From the NCBI RefSeq assembly GCF_008180415.1, contig NZ_VTEI01000003.1:304210-368209 (forward strand): a stretch of 64,000 bases of DNA. The letters are read 5' to 3'. Every line of letters begins with the position of its first letter. The first letter of the stretch is position 1. The DNA is from Rossellomorea vietnamensis. Its GTDB lineage: Bacteria > Bacillota > Bacilli > Bacillales > Bacillaceae_B. Of the stretch, positions 18,099-28,338 are shown piece after piece. The notes beneath the pieces were generated by a model, which did not search any database, was not told the origin of the DNA, and worked only from the letters and a program-made list of their open reading frames with translations. A program made the position numbers and the translations under genes.

Positions 18099-19193
18099 CT
18101 ATTTCTCCAAGATATCAGCAATTCTTTTACTAGCGAAACCATCACCGTAGGGGTTACTTGCTTTACTCATTCTTTCATACTCTTTCTTATCTTCAAGAAG
18201 TAGTTTGAAGTTTTTATAAATGTTATCTTCATCAGTTCCAACTAACTTCAATGTTCCTGCCTCTATACCTTCAGGCCTTTCAGTAGTATCGCGCATAACA
18301 AGAACTGGCTTCCCTAAGCTAGGCGCTTCTTCTTGTATTCCACCACTATCAGTTAGAATTAAATAAGATCGAGAAAGGAGATTGTGGAAATCTAATACCT
18401 CTAGTGGTTCAATAATTCTTACTCTTAAATTATCCCCTAATATTTCATTGGCTAATTCTCTTACAACAGGGTTCATGTGAATTGGATATAAAACTTTAAT
18501 ATTTGAATATTCATCCACAATTCTTTTGATTGCTTTAAACATGTTTCTCATTGGCTCACCAAGATTTTCTCTTCTATGAGCAGTTATCATAATCAGTCTA
18601 CAATCTGAAGCCCATTCAATTTGTTCATGAGAATAACTTTCTCTAACAGTAGTGTTAAGGGCATCAATAGCAGTATTACCTGTCACGTAGATTGATGACG
18701 GATCTTTACCTTCTTTTAAGAGATGTTCTTTCGACTTTTCTGTAGGTGCAAAATGGTACTTTGCCACAATCCCAACAGCTTGACGATTGAATTCTTCTGG
18801 GTAAGGTGAGTAGATTTTATAAGTTCTTAGTCCAGCTTCAACATGTCCAACAGGTATTTGCAAGTAGAAACAAGCTAAAGACGTTACAAAAGTTGTAGAA
18901 GTATCTCCATGTACTAAAACCACATCTGGCTTAACTTCTTCAAGAATAACTTTCATTTTTTCTAATATGTTGATTGTTACATCAAATAGTGTTTGTTTTT
19001 CTTTCATTATTGATAAGTTATAATCTGGAACTACACTAAATGCATCTAGAACTTGGGATAGCATTTCCCGATGCTGGCCTGTTACACAAACCACGGTATC
19101 TAGATTTTCTCTCGATCTTAGCTCTTTAACTAAGGGGCACATTTTAATAGCTTCAGGTCTTGTTCCAAAAACTATCATTACCTTTTTTTTCAT
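18099..19193 (-). CDS. wecB: UDP-N-acetylglucosamine 2-epimerase (non-hydrolysing)
   Basis: 364 residues, full length for the WecB/MnaA family. Recognisable motifs are FGTRPEAIKMCPLV at the N-terminus, TGQHREML, VHGDTSTT, HVEAGLRT, PEEFNRQ, TAHRRENLG and LTDSGGIQEEA. It converts UDP-GlcNAc to UDP-ManNAc. It is the last gene of the polysaccharide operon, so it probably supplies ManNAc or a derivative for the repeat unit. No dehydrogenase for ManNAcA other than the UDP-glucose dehydrogenase is nearby. Confidence 0.9.
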   Translation of the reverse strand: MKKKVMIVFGTRPEAIKMCPLVKELRSRENLDTVVCVTGQHREMLSQVLDAFSVVPDYNLSIMKEKQTLFDVTINILEKMKVILEEVKPDVVLVHGDTSTTFVTSLACFYLQIPVGHVEAGLRTYKIYSPYPEEFNRQAVGIVAKYHFAPTEKSKEHLLKEGKDPSSIYVTGNTAIDALNTTVRESYSHEQIEWASDCRLIMITAHRRENLGEPMRNMFKAIKRIVDEYSNIKVLYPIHMNPVVRELANEILGDNLRVRIIEPLEVLDFHNLLSRSYLILTDSGGIQEEAPSLGKPVLVMRDTTERPEGIEAGTLKLVGTDEDNIYKNFKLLLEDKKEYERMSKASNPYGDGFASKRIADILEK

Positions 19194-19502
19194 ACAATAT
19201 CTACCAACTTTACTAATTAATTTAAATTATAAAATTTACTAATTAAATCAAATTCATATGCGAAGTTATTCTTCCTAAATGAAATTTATTAATAAAAATA
19301 ATAAAACTAATAACTTGAGCAACACTCCCTTTGACTATTAGACTTATGAACCTGTTTGACCACTAAGAATTATATACTTTAGAACCTACCAACGTTTTAA
19401 GGGATTTTAACAATCAAGGTAAATCTCTTTAAAGATTAATTAAAGTTATCTATATCTTAATTTGTGTTTCCTTAAGGAAGATAAGTGTATGAAATAAATT
19501 AA
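19194..19502. other. Intergenic gap in the polysaccharide operon
   Basis: 309 AT-rich nt between wecB and the polymerase gene. I see no gene, terminator or promoter with confidence. The gap may reflect past gene exchange in the variable part of the operon. Confidence 0.35.
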
Positions 19503-20798
19503 TCAAGCTAAATTAACCTTTTCTAAGTTGATTACATCTCGTGTTTCAGTTAATGGGCATAACTGCATTCCAATGAAAACATAGAAAAATAAATTAAAAG
19601 GATAAACTTCCAATATATTTGTGAAAATACCTGACACTAGCACTGCTAAAACTAGTCCTACAGCAAAGTCTAGCCTTTCTACCTCCACGGTCCTATTCTT
19701 TACAATTGCTTGTTTATGAAGATTTAATAATTTCCAAATTACAATGATAAAAAAAAGAAAATATGCTATTAATCCAAGTAAACCTAATTGTTGAAATATA
19801 GCTATATACTGATTATCAACAGCGTAATCTGTAGAATTCAGGCCTAGATCTGCAGTCCTTCTACTCGCAGACCCAACTACCCCCAACCCATATCCAATAA
19901 AGCCCTCAGACGTTGTTAAACTAGGCAAATAACTAAACCAGTGGCTAAATCTATCAACAAGAGAGGATCTACTAAATAAGCTAAGTCCAGAGGAAAAGGC
20001 GATCGGTAAAATAAGTATAGAAAATACCATTAGAAAACTTAATAAAGTAAAGTACAAATATTTTATAGTTTGTTTCGATGTACTTACTTTTTTAAGATAA
20101 ACTATTAATTGACAAAATACAAACAACAATAGCGCTGATCGAATAGTTGATAAAACGAGGAATGAAAGAGTTAATAACATCACAATAAATGCAAATTTTT
20201 TATAATTTTTTCCTAGTAATGACACCTGCAACAAGACTCCTATTATAGCTAGCAAGAACGCATAACCATCAGGAGTACCGACGCTTGATGGCAATCTAGG
20301 AATACCATTAATATGTTTAACATTAACAGCATATTCAAACCCTAGTTGCATTAACTTATCTACACCTGAAAACCACTGTAACGTCCACGTGGAAATTAGA
20401 CTAATAAATACTACTATTAACATTGATTGGATTTTTATATTCTTATTTTTTAAGTATATCCCTAACAAGACCCCACCCATGGGCAACAGTGAGATTTTAA
20501 TCCCATATCCTAAATTCACTAAGGAATTACCATTTAATAAGCTTAAAAAGCTAATTAAATATATCCCCCCTAAAATGCTTATAATAAAAATTATAAAAAT
20601 ATTACTCTTGTACTTTTTAAAAAGAACTATATGAATAAAACTTAGAAGAATAAGAACAATTAGTGCAATGTCTTTTATTGATCTAATAAGTATAGTATCT
20701 TGAAATATAGAAAGTGTCCCATAAATAGAAATATAGAAAAAGAAAATACCTATAATAAAAGTTAGCATTCTTTTCTTAAGATTTTTTGTATAGCCCAT
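19503..20798 (-). CDS. O-antigen/exopolysaccharide polymerase (Wzy-like)
   Basis: 431 residues with about 11 hydrophobic segments across the length, a long extracytoplasmic loop around residues 275-320 (SRSSLVDRFSHWFSYLPSL...GYGLGVVGS), and a conserved-looking Arg in LSTIRSALLLF. This is the usual shape of the Wzy_C/O-antigen ligase superfamily. AT-rich composition, like its neighbours, fits a variable serotype-type gene. It would polymerise lipid-linked repeat units outside the membrane. Confidence 0.75.
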   Translation of the reverse strand: MGYTKNLKKRMLTFIIGIFFFYISIYGTLSIFQDTILIRSIKDIALIVLILLSFIHIVLFKKYKSNIFIIFIISILGGIYLISFLSLLNGNSLVNLGYGIKISLLPMGGVLLGIYLKNKNIKIQSMLIVVFISLISTWTLQWFSGVDKLMQLGFEYAVNVKHINGIPRLPSSVGTPDGYAFLLAIIGVLLQVSLLGKNYKKFAFIVMLLTLSFLVLSTIRSALLLFVFCQLIVYLKKVSTSKQTIKYLYFTLLSFLMVFSILILPIAFSSGLSLFSRSSLVDRFSHWFSYLPSLTTSEGFIGYGLGVVGSASRRTADLGLNSTDYAVDNQYIAIFQQLGLLGLIAYFLFFIIVIWKLLNLHKQAIVKNRTVEVERLDFAVGLVLAVLVSGIFTNILEVYPFNLFFYVFIGMQLCPLTETRDVINLEKVNLA

Positions 20799-21102
20799 TC
20801 TTAACCTCTTCCCTATTTATTGCCTAATTTAATTTACTAACTATTCGCCTCCCTAATAAGATTATTATTAGTTTCCTGAATATATTTACCTTTCCAAAAT
20901 AAATCTTTGCTTGCATTTTTGCAAATTGAAACTTAAGTAATAATCACCAATTTGACTTCTATTTAAGTTATATCTCTCATGAAAAGTCATTCAGGATTTA
21001 CAAGTGGAGTGAATAAACAAATGACATTTAGATTTATGCCTTTTCCTTATGGAAATTACTTTTCGTACAACTAGAATACTTCAAGCAAACTAATTAGAGG
21101 TC
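20799..21102. other. Intergenic gap in the polysaccharide operon
   Basis: About 300 AT-rich nt between the polymerase and manC. No ORF, terminator or fold stands out. Confidence 0.35.
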
Positions 21103-22482
21103 TTATTTGGAAAAAGAAAAACACTCGTTTTCAATGTCCTGCCATTCTGTATAGAGCCTTACAATATCTTCTTCTATCAGTTCACTACCACTTTGAACTT
21201 CTATTATTTCTATATCTGATATAGCTTTTATTGCATGGTAATCACCTTGTTTTATTTGTACTACGTCTCCTTGTTTTACACCACGCAATACCCCATTTAG
21301 CGCTAATATACCTTCACCCTTAATAATTGTCCAAAGCTCATTTCTCAGATTGTGAGTTTGATAACTAAGATTCTTCCCTTTTAATATTCCAATACGTTTA
21401 GTTAAGACTTCGTAGCTATTATCATTCTTAGTATGGTCTAAAACCTTATACCAGCCCCAACGACGTTCTTCATACATCGGTCTATTATTTATATTATTTA
21501 CTATTTCTTTAATCTGTGTGCTTGCTTGTTTTTCAGATATTAATATACCATCAGGACTAGCTACAACTACTAAGTTTGAAACTCCTAAAACTGTAACAGG
21601 AATATCTAATTCATTAATTAAGTGTGTATCCTTACATTCATTACCTAAAATCCCTTTGCCCATATGATTAGTACTCATTTCTTCTGTTAATGAATTCCAA
21701 GTACCTAAGTCTTTCCAGTAACCATTATAAGGTAAGACTACAATATTACTTGCTTTCTCTACAACTTCATAATCAAAACTTATTTTAGGAAGTTGATCAT
21801 AGTGGGTTAGTAGTTCTTCATAATCAAAAGGGAGTCCTTTCTCTTTCAATATATCTATTATATAGCCCAGTTTAAAAGCAAAAACCCCACAATTCCATAG
21901 AGCATTATCATTAATGAGTTCCCTTGCAACCTCTTCTGATGGTTTTTCAGTAAATCGATTTACAGGGAGGAAATCTAAAGAATTATTTCTCTCTTTTTCA
22001 GGAACAATGTATCCGTATTTAGTTGATGGACACGTTGGCTGTACACCAAGAAGTGCAATATCTGAATCACTATTGTAAATTACTGATTCCATTTCTTTCA
22101 CTTTTTCAAAAAAGTTATCATGGACATATGGGTCTACAGGAAGGACTGAAACAACTTCTTCTATGCTTGCTTTTTTGACAGTGTAAAAGTAAGCAGCAGC
22201 TAAGGCAATAGCCGGAAAGGTATCACGTCTACTAGGTTCTACAATAAGATCTGATTGGTTATTTAATTGATTTTTAATCATATCGACTTGAGATTTACTC
22301 GTAGCAATAACAGTCTCTTTTTCTAATCCTACATTATTTAACTGTGCCCATACCCGTTGCACCATTGACTCGAAAGCGCCCTGCCCATTATCTAATACTT
22401 TTAAAAATTGTTTAGAACGAGCATCGTTGGATAGTGGCCACAACCTCTTTCCTGACCCTCCTGATAATAAAATTAGCTTCAT
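21103..22482 (-). CDS. manC: Mannose-1-phosphate guanylyltransferase with cupin domain
   Basis: 459 residues with GAGGAG upstream. The N-terminal nucleotidyltransferase (about 1-280) has LLSGGSGKRLWPLSN, KQFLKV, VLPVDPYV and FTEKPS. A linker leads to a C-terminal cupin (about 345-450; ERRWGWYKVLDH, GILKGKNLSYQTH, QGDYHAIKA) like the type II mannose-6-P isomerase part of bifunctional ManC. It makes GDP-mannose from Man-1-P and GTP. Fits with manA/manP and pgcA in this window. Isomerase activity of the cupin part is not certain. Confidence 0.9.
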   Translation of the reverse strand: MKLILLSGGSGKRLWPLSNDARSKQFLKVLDNGQGAFESMVQRVWAQLNNVGLEKETVIATSKSQVDMIKNQLNNQSDLIVEPSRRDTFPAIALAAAYFYTVKKASIEEVVSVLPVDPYVHDNFFEKVKEMESVIYNSDSDIALLGVQPTCPSTKYGYIVPEKERNNSLDFLPVNRFTEKPSEEVARELINDNALWNCGVFAFKLGYIIDILKEKGLPFDYEELLTHYDQLPKISFDYEVVEKASNIVVLPYNGYWKDLGTWNSLTEEMSTNHMGKGILGNECKDTHLINELDIPVTVLGVSNLVVVASPDGILISEKQASTQIKEIVNNINNRPMYEERRWGWYKVLDHTKNDNSYEVLTKRIGILKGKNLSYQTHNLRNELWTIIKGEGILALNGVLRGVKQGDVVQIKQGDYHAIKAISDIEIIEVQSGSELIEEDIVRLYTEWQDIENECFSFSK

Positions 22483-22558
22483 AACCTTCTCCTCTCTTTA
22501 CATTTTTTGATTTCAGTGAAATGCACTAAGGGTTATTAAAACAATTTGAGACGAATAC

Positions 22559-23755
22559 TTATAACATCTGCTTAAGAAGCATATCAGTTTCTTCTGCAAT
22601 AGCACTCCAATCATACCTTTCTTTTACTTTAAGAAAAGCATTCTCTGATACATCATTTAGTTTGTCGCTATCAGTAAATAATTCTGTGATTTTTAAGGCA
22701 ATCTCACTCGATGATTTAGAATTGACTAAAAAGCCATCCTTATTATTATTTATTAATTCTGGCATTCCACCTACATTTGTACTCAAAACAGGGGTTCCAC
22801 AAGCCATTGATTCAACTGCTGATAGACTTACTGCTTCCATTAAAGAAGGAATTACAACTAAGTCACTGACCTGGTAATATCTGATCATCTCTTCAACAGT
22901 TAAATTCCCTAATTTTACCACTTTTACATTCTTTACACCCTTTAACACTTCATTCACTTCATTGGCATATAATGGGTACCCATCATAATCACTTCCAGCA
23001 AAGGCGATAACTATTTCTTTTGCTATTTCATCTTGTTTATCAATCTGTTTTATAGCTTCTGCTAAATAGTATATTCCTTTAGTCGGGGCCCATCGTCTAG
23101 GACAAAGTATTACGAACTTACCACTATCTACATTAAAGATCTTTGTTTTAAGTGAGTATTTCTTTTCGTCTGATAATGGATAGAATTTACTTGTATCAAC
23201 TCCATTATGAATCGTTACTGACCTATTATGAAAGTCAGGGGTGAGTTCTATGCTAGGCCCAATGATTGCTGAATAATGTTTTAACAATCCTGGCAATGCT
23301 CTTGATAGAACTGGATTATTTTTAATCATTAGATACTCCCCAGTATGATTTGTTAAGATAGTAGGGTATTTCCTACTGAGCACTTTAGTAGTAAGTATGT
23401 TAGCAGAAAAATCATGCTGCCATACTAAATCAGGATTAAATAATGAAACTGACTTTACTACATCTTTATAGGACAACATATAAATTGACTTATTTAAAAA
23501 ACCTGGAAGGTACTTTAATACCGTTCCCCCACTAAATCTTTTTAAATCAAATGGTTTTTTCCCCATATTTATATATTCAACTTCTATTTCATCTATCACT
23601 TTATTGCTTACTTCGTATTCTTGTTTCCAAACCGGTTTAAAAATTTTAATTTCATGACCTATCTTCTTCAACTCTTTTGACATAAATCGAAGGTGGTTCT
23701 CAACTCCACCAATCGAAGTATCAAACATGAGTGTGGATATTATAGCTATCTTCAC
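22559..23755 (-). CDS. GT4-family glycosyltransferase
   Basis: 398 residues. I choose GTG at 23755 because GAGGTG lies 7 nt upstream and overlaps the earlier GTG at 23764. GT-B fold: the N-terminal half has GGVENHLRFM (acceptor side), and the C-terminal half has VILCPRRWAPTKGIYYLAEA, VVIPSLMEAVSLSAVESMAC with the E(x7)E motif, and GTPVLSTNVGGMPEL. It adds one sugar of the repeat unit from a nucleotide donor. Donor and linkage cannot be read from sequence. Confidence 0.85.
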   Translation of the reverse strand: MKIAIISTLMFDTSIGGVENHLRFMSKELKKIGHEIKIFKPVWKQEYEVSNKVIDEIEVEYINMGKKPFDLKRFSGGTVLKYLPGFLNKSIYMLSYKDVVKSVSLFNPDLVWQHDFSANILTTKVLSRKYPTILTNHTGEYLMIKNNPVLSRALPGLLKHYSAIIGPSIELTPDFHNRSVTIHNGVDTSKFYPLSDEKKYSLKTKIFNVDSGKFVILCPRRWAPTKGIYYLAEAIKQIDKQDEIAKEIVIAFAGSDYDGYPLYANEVNEVLKGVKNVKVVKLGNLTVEEMIRYYQVSDLVVIPSLMEAVSLSAVESMACGTPVLSTNVGGMPELINNNKDGFLVNSKSSSEIALKITELFTDSDKLNDVSENAFLKVKERYDWSAIAEETDMLLKQML

Positions 23756-23770
23756 TAAAGACACCTCAAA

Positions 23771-24853
23771 TTAGTTATTTTTCTTTAATACTCCAAAGAG
23801 TTCCTCAACTGTTTTTCTCCATTTATATTCCTCGGCAATTTCAGCACCCTTAAATGTTAAATCAAGTATATCGAACTTATTATCATAAACCAGGTGTATC
23901 TTTTCTATTAATTCAGCTGAATTTTTAGGATCAAAGTATATAGCACCATCTTGGCATATTTCTGGTATAGAAGCAGCATTTGAAGCTATTACTGGACATC
24001 CTAACTTCATCGCTTCTACCGGTGGTAATCCAAACCCTTCATAAATAGAAGGAAAGATGAATACTTTTGCATTAGAATAAAGACTACACAATTCCTCATC
24101 CGAGACATAACCTACATGTTTTATTTTACCACCAAATTCACTGATTTCTTTTGAAATGACTTTTTTGTCTATCCCTCCAGCTATTACCACATCACCTTCA
24201 AATTCTTTCATTTGATCAAATGACGATAATAGTACTTCAAAGTTCTTATTAGGATGAAGGCTTCCTACTGCTAATAAAAAGCCATCTTTTTTTAAATTGA
24301 ACCTTTCCAATATTCCATTATCACTTTGTATATTCTCTATATGATCGACACCTAATTTTATTACTTCAATTTCATTCCTAATACTGAGTATGTTTTTTTG
24401 TAACTCTTCCTTTGAAAAATTTGAAACTGTAATAATCTGGTTTGAACACAATGACAAGAGTCTAAATAAAAGTTTATACCAGATTACAAATATTTTCGAG
24501 AACCCTTCTGGTTTCATAAATACAGCTGCATCATGGATAAATACTGTTTGCTTTCTCTTGAAAATTGGGCCTGTATTACAAAAATTAATAAGAGGACGCC
24601 CAATGGTGTATAAAGGTAAAAGTAATTGTTCCCACAAATGTCCCTGTAATACCCCTATCTCTTTCACTTTAACTTTTTTTAATTTTAAATCTTTTAGTGA
24701 GTTTTTGGGTACTAGAATTGTAAATTCAAACTGATTTTCAACTGCACCACTTATTAAATACCTATCAATATCCTTTATAATTTCCTCAGCAACCCTCTGC
24801 ACACCTGTGACCTTCTGAGTTAAGAATCGACCATTAATATATAGTTTTTTCAT
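23771..24853 (-). CDS. GT4-family glycosyltransferase, mannosyltransferase-like
   Basis: 360 residues, AAAGGTGAT upstream of the ATG. The N-terminus INGRFLTQKVTGVQRVAEEI and the segment IFIHDAA... ITVSNFSKEEL followed by LAVGSLHPNKNFEVLL are typical of WbaZ/MtfB-like mannosyltransferases. IFPSIYEGFGLPPVEAMKLG carries the E(x7)E motif. ManC upstream in the operon would supply GDP-mannose, which supports but does not prove this donor. Confidence 0.82.
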   Translation of the reverse strand: MKKLYINGRFLTQKVTGVQRVAEEIIKDIDRYLISGAVENQFEFTILVPKNSLKDLKLKKVKVKEIGVLQGHLWEQLLLPLYTIGRPLINFCNTGPIFKRKQTVFIHDAAVFMKPEGFSKIFVIWYKLLFRLLSLCSNQIITVSNFSKEELQKNILSIRNEIEVIKLGVDHIENIQSDNGILERFNLKKDGFLLAVGSLHPNKNFEVLLSSFDQMKEFEGDVVIAGGIDKKVISKEISEFGGKIKHVGYVSDEELCSLYSNAKVFIFPSIYEGFGLPPVEAMKLGCPVIASNAASIPEICQDGAIYFDPKNSAELIEKIHLVYDNKFDILDLTFKGAEIAEEYKWRKTVEELFGVLKKNN

Positions 24854-24986
24854 TCATATCACCTTTGCAAAATTTACTTTTTAAAACATTTCTTGAATTA
24901 ATAATCGTAATTTAACCAAGAAGTTTAAAATTATAAGAGAATTCACAAGAAAAGTAGCTATAGATTAGTTGACAGATGAAAACTCA

Positions 24987-26159
24987 TCAATAGCTATCGT
25001 GCTTTAAAGCTAATATTTCATCATAAATATTTATATATAAAGATAGATTGTCATTATATTTCAAAGATTCTGTATAGTTATCCTCTATAATTTGTTTCAT
25101 CTGTTGATTATCTATTTTAGAAAAGCGCTCAATTAAATCTTTTATATTATCCTGAATTTTATTATGAATTAAGAACTCCTTATGAATCATTAACTCTGGA
25201 ATTCCACCCACATTTGTTGCCATTACCGGCGTGCCTTGATTATAGGACTCAATGATTACACGCCCAAAGGGCTCTTCCCAAACTGATGGCACAACTGTTA
25301 AATCCACTTTAGCCATTTGCTCGTTTACTGCAGCTAAAGGAATCTTCCCTCTTAATTTTATTCTTTCATCTACTTGGGCTTGTTTTAATAATTCTGGTTC
25401 TAAATCTCCAGTTCCACAGATAACCAATTTATCTACGATTTTATCTTCTATTAATTGAATTGCTTTAACTAGTTGATCTATCCCTTTCTTTCTATCTAGT
25501 TGTCCAAAGTATCCAACTATTAACGGCTCTCCTTTTCTATACTCTTTTCTACTATACCGTTTTGAATTAACAACATTAAAAACAACACTTTTTTTAGAGT
25601 TTAAAAAAAATCTTTCCGACGTATGTTTATCTAATATATATTGAGATATCCCTACTACCATGTCCACATATTTACTTCTCTCTCTATTAAAATAACTTAA
25701 GATTCTGTTGACAAGGTGACTTTTTACTGGTTCAAATAATGCATAGTCTCTAGTAGTGTGAACTATCGGAATTCTGTTTTTCTTAGCAATCTTCCAAAAA
25801 TAAGTACCGATACCACTTAAATTTTGGGTATGAATAATATCAGGATTAATGGCTTTAATTACTTGATCTATAAGCTTATATTGGAGAGGACTAAATGTGT
25901 TAATTAAATGCCAACCTAACTTTAAGAAAGGATTTCTATCTTTTTTGCGGCCCTGCCAATATAAATTAAAACAGGGTAGACGAAAGACTTCTACCCCATT
26001 AACTCTATCTATTTTCACACCTAATTTATGAGATCCCGTAGTTAACACACATACCTTATGGTGTTTCGCTAAGCTCTCAGCTAGTAATTGGGTAGATACC
26101 TCGGCACCCCCTAGAATATCTGGTGAATAATAACTGTTAACTATAAGGATTTTTTTCAT
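24987..26159 (-). CDS. GT4-family glycosyltransferase
   Basis: 390 residues from the ATG at 26159; AAAGGTG is 6 nt upstream and overlaps the alternative GTG at 26168. Features are YYSPDILGGAEVSTQLLAES at the N-terminus (GT4 acceptor side), VGYFGQLDRKKGIDQLVKA, VVPSVWEEPFGRVIIESYN and GTPVMATNVGGIPEL. The start lies a few bases beyond the upstream flippase gene stop, so the two are translationally close. Confidence 0.85.
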   Translation of the reverse strand: MKKILIVNSYYSPDILGGAEVSTQLLAESLAKHHKVCVLTTGSHKLGVKIDRVNGVEVFRLPCFNLYWQGRKKDRNPFLKLGWHLINTFSPLQYKLIDQVIKAINPDIIHTQNLSGIGTYFWKIAKKNRIPIVHTTRDYALFEPVKSHLVNRILSYFNRERSKYVDMVVGISQYILDKHTSERFFLNSKKSVVFNVVNSKRYSRKEYRKGEPLIVGYFGQLDRKKGIDQLVKAIQLIEDKIVDKLVICGTGDLEPELLKQAQVDERIKLRGKIPLAAVNEQMAKVDLTVVPSVWEEPFGRVIIESYNQGTPVMATNVGGIPELMIHKEFLIHNKIQDNIKDLIERFSKIDNQQMKQIIEDNYTESLKYNDNLSLYINIYDEILALKHDSY

Positions 26160-26164
26160 TTTTT

Positions 26165-27592
26165 TCACCTTTTTTTAATTTTAAATAGTATAGTCTTTAA
26201 TTCATGCCTATCTAAGTAAAAAACAGATCCAGCATATATTATTATTCCTAATAAGATTTTAATTAAAAAATTGATATATATATTCTCTAAGTCAACTATA
26301 TATCCAAACGCACTTACTCCAAATGTCATTATCATAACTGACTTTAAACTTGGTGCCAGTTTTGTATATATTTCTCTTGCTTTAATTTTCAAATATTTCT
26401 TTAAGAAGAGTAAACGTGCCGACTCTACAATTAATACTCTTACTAATTCCGCAAATGCAACAGCAGTTAAGCCATATTTTATAAAAATCAACAGTAGAAT
26501 CCCATATGTTACAAAAGATATAACACTTAAAATCATTTCTATATTTGGCTTTCCTATGCCTCTTAATACTGGACCTCCTATAACTGTGATGGAGGCCAAT
26601 CCTCCTGCAATTAATAAAATTTGCAAGACTGGGTATACTTCTATCCAACTTTCTCCATATAGTATAAAAATAAACTCATAAGAGACCAGTGCTAATCCAA
26701 TACATATGGGAAGAGTTATTAATGATAACTTAGAAATAGAATCTAGATATATATCTTTCACCTTAGAAATATCATCTTGCCACCTTGAGGTTTCTGGGAA
26801 CAAAACTCTCATAACAGCGCTGGCTAAGTAATACCTAGCGATAGAACCCCATTGAAAGGCTATTGTATATAAGCCGAGTTGTGTTTTACCTAAAAGTTTT
26901 CCAACTAAAAAATAATCAATGTTATTATTTGCATACATAAACATTTGAGATCCTAATACGCTTGTACTATAAGTTAATATATCTCTTGTGGCATCTTTAT
27001 CTATATAGATAAGGTCTTTGAACGAAATAGGTTTAATAATGAAAGATAAGATAGATTGTATACTAGGTCGAAAAATATATTTGGTTGAAATCGCTAATAT
27101 TCCATCTATGTAAATTGCAAATAAGATAGCAAATATGCTCGAAATAATTTCAGCAGTTATATCAACTAGCGTTATTATCTTAAATTGCCTTTCTCTCATA
27201 AGTAATGCTCGAGAAGTACTTCCAAAAGAGCTAATAATAATTCCTAGACATACATATTTTAGAACTAATTCAACTTGATTACTTTCGAAGATATTTGAAA
27301 TCAAGGGGGACAATACCCATATCAAGATTGCAATTAGTATAGAAAGAATTAGATTTAACAGCAATGTCGCATTAATTATTTTCTTCGATAACTTTGTTGT
27401 ATATATTAAGTAAGAGTTAAGTCCCGCCTCTTGTATCACAAAAGCTATACCAGCGAAAACCATAGCCATTCCTAAAACTCCAAAATATTCTGGAGATAAC
27501 AACCTAGCTAATACAATATTGGTAACTATATTTATAAATTGGACTCCTACTATACTAAGTAATGACCAAATTGTATTTTTATAAAAAGACAT
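26165..27592 (-). CDS. Polysaccharide flippase (Wzx/PST family)
   Basis: 475 residues from the ATG at 27592 with AGGTGG upstream. About 12-14 hydrophobic segments. The N-terminus NTIWSLLSIVGVQFINIVTN and LARLLSPEYFGVLGMAMVFA is characteristic of the WzxC/Polysacc_synt family. It would flip the undecaprenyl-linked repeat unit across the membrane for the Wzy-like polymerase at 19503. Confidence 0.88.
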   Translation of the reverse strand: MSFYKNTIWSLLSIVGVQFINIVTNIVLARLLSPEYFGVLGMAMVFAGIAFVIQEAGLNSYLIYTTKLSKKIINATLLLNLILSILIAILIWVLSPLISNIFESNQVELVLKYVCLGIIISSFGSTSRALLMRERQFKIITLVDITAEIISSIFAILFAIYIDGILAISTKYIFRPSIQSILSFIIKPISFKDLIYIDKDATRDILTYSTSVLGSQMFMYANNNIDYFLVGKLLGKTQLGLYTIAFQWGSIARYYLASAVMRVLFPETSRWQDDISKVKDIYLDSISKLSLITLPICIGLALVSYEFIFILYGESWIEVYPVLQILLIAGGLASITVIGGPVLRGIGKPNIEMILSVISFVTYGILLLIFIKYGLTAVAFAELVRVLIVESARLLFLKKYLKIKAREIYTKLAPSLKSVMIMTFGVSAFGYIVDLENIYINFLIKILLGIIIYAGSVFYLDRHELKTILFKIKKR

Positions 27593-27650
27593 TTTCTCCA
27601 CCTAACTAGTCATTTTCCTTTTCACTCATCATTCTATTATTTAAACTTCT

Positions 27651-28325
27651 TCAAAAGGCTCCTTTTGAACCCAATAATATGAGCGATGTTTTAAATATTA
27701 TTTTCATATCAAAATAAAGAGAACGCTTTTCAATATACTTTAAATCTAACTCAACCATTTCTTCAAATCCGATATTACTTCGACCGCTTACCTGCCAAAG
27801 TCCCGTACACCCTGGAACCACTAAGAGACGTTGAAGGTCATAAGTTGTGTAATCCTTTACTTCTCTTGGCAAAGGTGGTCTAGGTCCAACCAGGCTCATT
27901 TCTCCTTTTAATACATTTAATAGCTGTGGCAGTTCATCTATGCTTGTTTTACGAATGATCCTCCCTATTTTAGTAACCCTTGGATCATCCTTCATTTTAA
28001 ACATTGCCCCAGTTGTCTCATTCAGTTTCAACAATTCTTGAAGCTTCTCTTCTGCATCTGAGACCATGGAACGAAATTTATACATATTGAATTCTTTACC
28101 GTTTTTACCTACACGTTTCTGAGTGAAAAATACAGGACCCTTTGGATCCTCCACTTTAATTGCTATTGCAGTCACTAAAAATAAAATACTTAATAGTATA
28201 ATCCCAGAAAGAGAGCCCAGGATATCAACGACTCTCTTTGTCAGCACGTAAATCTTCGAGTTATTTACTTTAACTTTCGAACTAGATTGCAAGTTGACTA
28301 GTTCCTCATTAGCGAGGTTAGGCAT
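27651..28325 (-). CDS. Initiating undecaprenyl-phosphate sugar phosphotransferase
   Basis: 224 residues: one N-terminal membrane segment (about 32-55), then the bacterial sugar transferase domain with [52 protein letters not shown] and GLWQVSGRS. It lacks the five-helix N-terminus of WbaP/WcaJ, so it is the short EpsL/TuaA-like type. It transfers a sugar-1-P (often Glc or Gal) to undecaprenyl phosphate, the first step of repeat-unit synthesis. Confidence 0.9.
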   Translation of the reverse strand: MPNLANEELVNLQSSSKVKVNNSKIYVLTKRVVDILGSLSGIILLSILFLVTAIAIKVEDPKGPVFFTQKRVGKNGKEFNMYKFRSMVSDAEEKLQELLKLNETTGAMFKMKDDPRVTKIGRIIRKTSIDELPQLLNVLKGEMSLVGPRPPLPREVKDYTTYDLQRLLVVPGCTGLWQVSGRSNIGFEEMVELDLKYIEKRSLYFDMKIIFKTSLILLGSKGAF

Positions 28326-28338
28326 ACTCTATCACTCC